From contig NZ_CP053746.1 in NCBI RefSeq assembly GCF_013201545.1, forward strand, positions 3,548,501 to 3,612,500: a DNA stretch of 64,000 nucleotides. Reading direction: 5' to 3'. Every line of letters starts with the position of its first letter. Position 1 is the first letter of the stretch. The translations under genes were made by a program, and so were the position numbers. A model generated the notes under the pieces. That model searched no databases. It was not told the origin of the DNA and was given only the letters and a program-made list of their open reading frames with translations. Shown one piece after another: positions 63,016-64,000 of this stretch. This DNA is from Pseudomonas graminis (lineage in GTDB: Bacteria > Pseudomonadota > Gammaproteobacteria > Pseudomonadales > Pseudomonadaceae).

Positions 63016-64000
63016 ATGCAAGGAGATCATCTGGAAACCGTTTGCGGTTGTGTAGTAGGAGGTGCCGGACCTGCAGGAATGGGGCTGCTGTTCAACGCAT
63101 TGAAAAGCGGCGCCATGCCAGAACTGGCCAAGGAAGGTTTAATCATTGTCGACGCAAGTCCCACGCCGGGCACGGGTCGTCTGGGCGATTACCGAATCAC
63201 CGCCAACTCGGTCGGCGATGTGTTTCTGGATTGTCTGCGCGACCCGGCGCTGCGTGATGTATTTGAACCCCTGGAACATTCGCCCGCCTATTGGCGCATC
63301 AGACACCAGGCGCAAAGCGCGCCGCAGTTGGCGGACGTCGCTGAACTGCTGGCGGAAGCCTCGAAGCTGGTGCTCGACTTTATCGTCGAGCGCTATGGCG
63401 TGAAGTTATGGAGCAGCACGACGATCACCGAGATCGTGCGCGAAGACGATGAGTATCAGGTGTGGGTCGAGTCAGATGGCCGCAGTCGGCGTATTCGCAG
63501 CCGCGCAGTCGTCCTCAATCTGGGCGGCTGGCAGGACCCTCAGCACCTGCTCGACAGCCTGGCGGATCAAGGCCTCGCGGTGCCACCTTCGGCGCGGATC
63601 GAGAGCGCCGACGCGCTGCTGAGAATGAACGCCGTGCAGTTGCGCCACCTTTTTGCGACGACCCTGGCGGCCAAAGGGCGGGTATGCGTCGTGGGCGGCT
63701 CCCACAGCGCGTTCTCGGTGCTGGAAAACCTGGCCGACGCGCTGGAGTTTGCCGGCCTGGAGGAGGTGACGCTGGTGCACCGTTCGCCGATCCGTCTGTT
63801 TTACGAAACTGCTCAGGCCGCGCTGGATGCGGGCTATGCGTTCGATGCGGCGAGGGACGTCTGCCCGGTTTCGGGTCGGGTCAACCGCTCCGGCGGTTTG
63901 CGCTACCGGGCGCTGGACGTGGGCCGTGAAGCCCTGTCCAAGGGCCAGATCGGCAAGACCGGCGTGCGCGTGCAGTTGCTGCAAACCCATCAGGGCCCGG
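63016..64000 (+). CDS. FAD-dependent oxidoreductase (3' end cut by window)
   Basis: The frame opens at ATG 63016 with GGAG 8 bases upstream and is still open at the window end, 328 codons. The FAD-binding loop is VVGGAGPAGMG (residues 13-23), and a second dinucleotide loop CVVGGSHSAF lies near residue 228, the NADPH-binding position of lysine/ornithine N-hydroxylase-like and Baeyer-Villiger-type enzymes. It could be an N- or O-monooxygenase, but the end of the chain is missing. The remote position from any metabolic genes leaves the role open; the next genes outside the window would decide. Confidence 0.85.
   Translation, partial: MQGDHLETVCGCVVGGAGPAGMGLLFNALKSGAMPELAKEGLIIVDASPTPGTGRLGDYRITANSVGDVFLDCLRDPALRDVFEPLEHSPAYWRIRHQAQSAPQLADVAELLAEASKLVLDFIVERYGVKLWSSTTITEIVREDDEYQVWVESDGRSRRIRSRAVVLNLGGWQDPQHLLDSLADQGLAVPPSARIESADALLRMNAVQLRHLFATTLAAKGRVCVVGGSHSAFSVLENLADALEFAGLEEVTLVHRSPIRLFYETAQAALDAGYAFDAARDVCPVSGRVNRSGGLRYRALDVGREALSKGQIGKTGVRVQLLQTHQGP

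Overview
The window reads as a chromosomal segment of a Pseudomonas of the fluorescens/syringae lineage. The evidence is a GC-rich, tightly packed gene set, Pseudomonas-typical small families (DUF3509, DUF1652, a DUF6388-like protein), and many short REP palindromes of two core types (GAGCAAGCTC and CCGGCT-AAGCCGG). There is no prophage, insertion sequence or CRISPR array. The genus call is inference from gene content.

Layout. 1-5 kb: a cut-off DUF3509 gene, an ankyrin-repeat protein, a PLDc_N membrane peptide, spermidine synthase (speE), and a HipB/HipA toxin-antitoxin pair. 5-12 kb: an LTA-synthase-like sulfatase-fold membrane enzyme, the RNase E inhibitor rraB, and the conserved trio of circularly permuted ATP-grasp, alpha-E and transglutaminase proteins. 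12-24 kb: a thiolase/multifunctional FadB-type pair, a GATase, CorA, an acyltransferase, a crotonase, an NCS1 permease, an XRE repressor and tRNA-Ser(GGA). 24-39 kb: a BdcA-like SDR with a LysR gene, an isochorismatase-fold protein with Ser at the usual Cys position, SulP, MFS, ZapE and RarD-type proteins, an HD protein, a PACE efflux gene with a divergent LysR gene, and a DUF969/DUF979 membrane pair with a divergent LysR gene.

40-45 kb is a deoxyribose catabolic locus: kinase (deoK), permease (deoP, split by one in-frame TAG), mutarotase-like deoX, a DeoR repressor and deoC. DeoR-type 16-bp palindromes lie upstream of deoK and in the deoR-deoC intergenic region. 47.8-57.8 kb matches the itaconate degradation locus of P. 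aeruginosa (PA0877-PA0886): LysR regulator, itaconyl-CoA hydratase, acyl-CoA dehydrogenase, MmgE/PrpD, itaconate CoA-transferase, citramalyl-CoA lyase and a TRAP transporter. The PA0880-like gene is missing. A conserved ~60-bp element with the dyad GGCGTTC-N9-GAACGCC sits before both the catabolic genes and the transporter, which suggests a shared regulator.

57.8-64 kb: a repeat island, an envelope-type membrane protein with a 24-residue peptide, a GNAT enzyme, small hypothetical genes, an 880-base stretch without a gene, and the start of an FAD-dependent oxidoreductase cut by the window end.

The most unusual signal is a ~280-300 bp non-coding dispersed repeat present in three copies (32837-33140, 57850-58215, 58455-58745; the last two inverted). 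Several of its hairpins keep their pairing although the paired bases differ between copies, which points to selection on a folded RNA or DNA structure.
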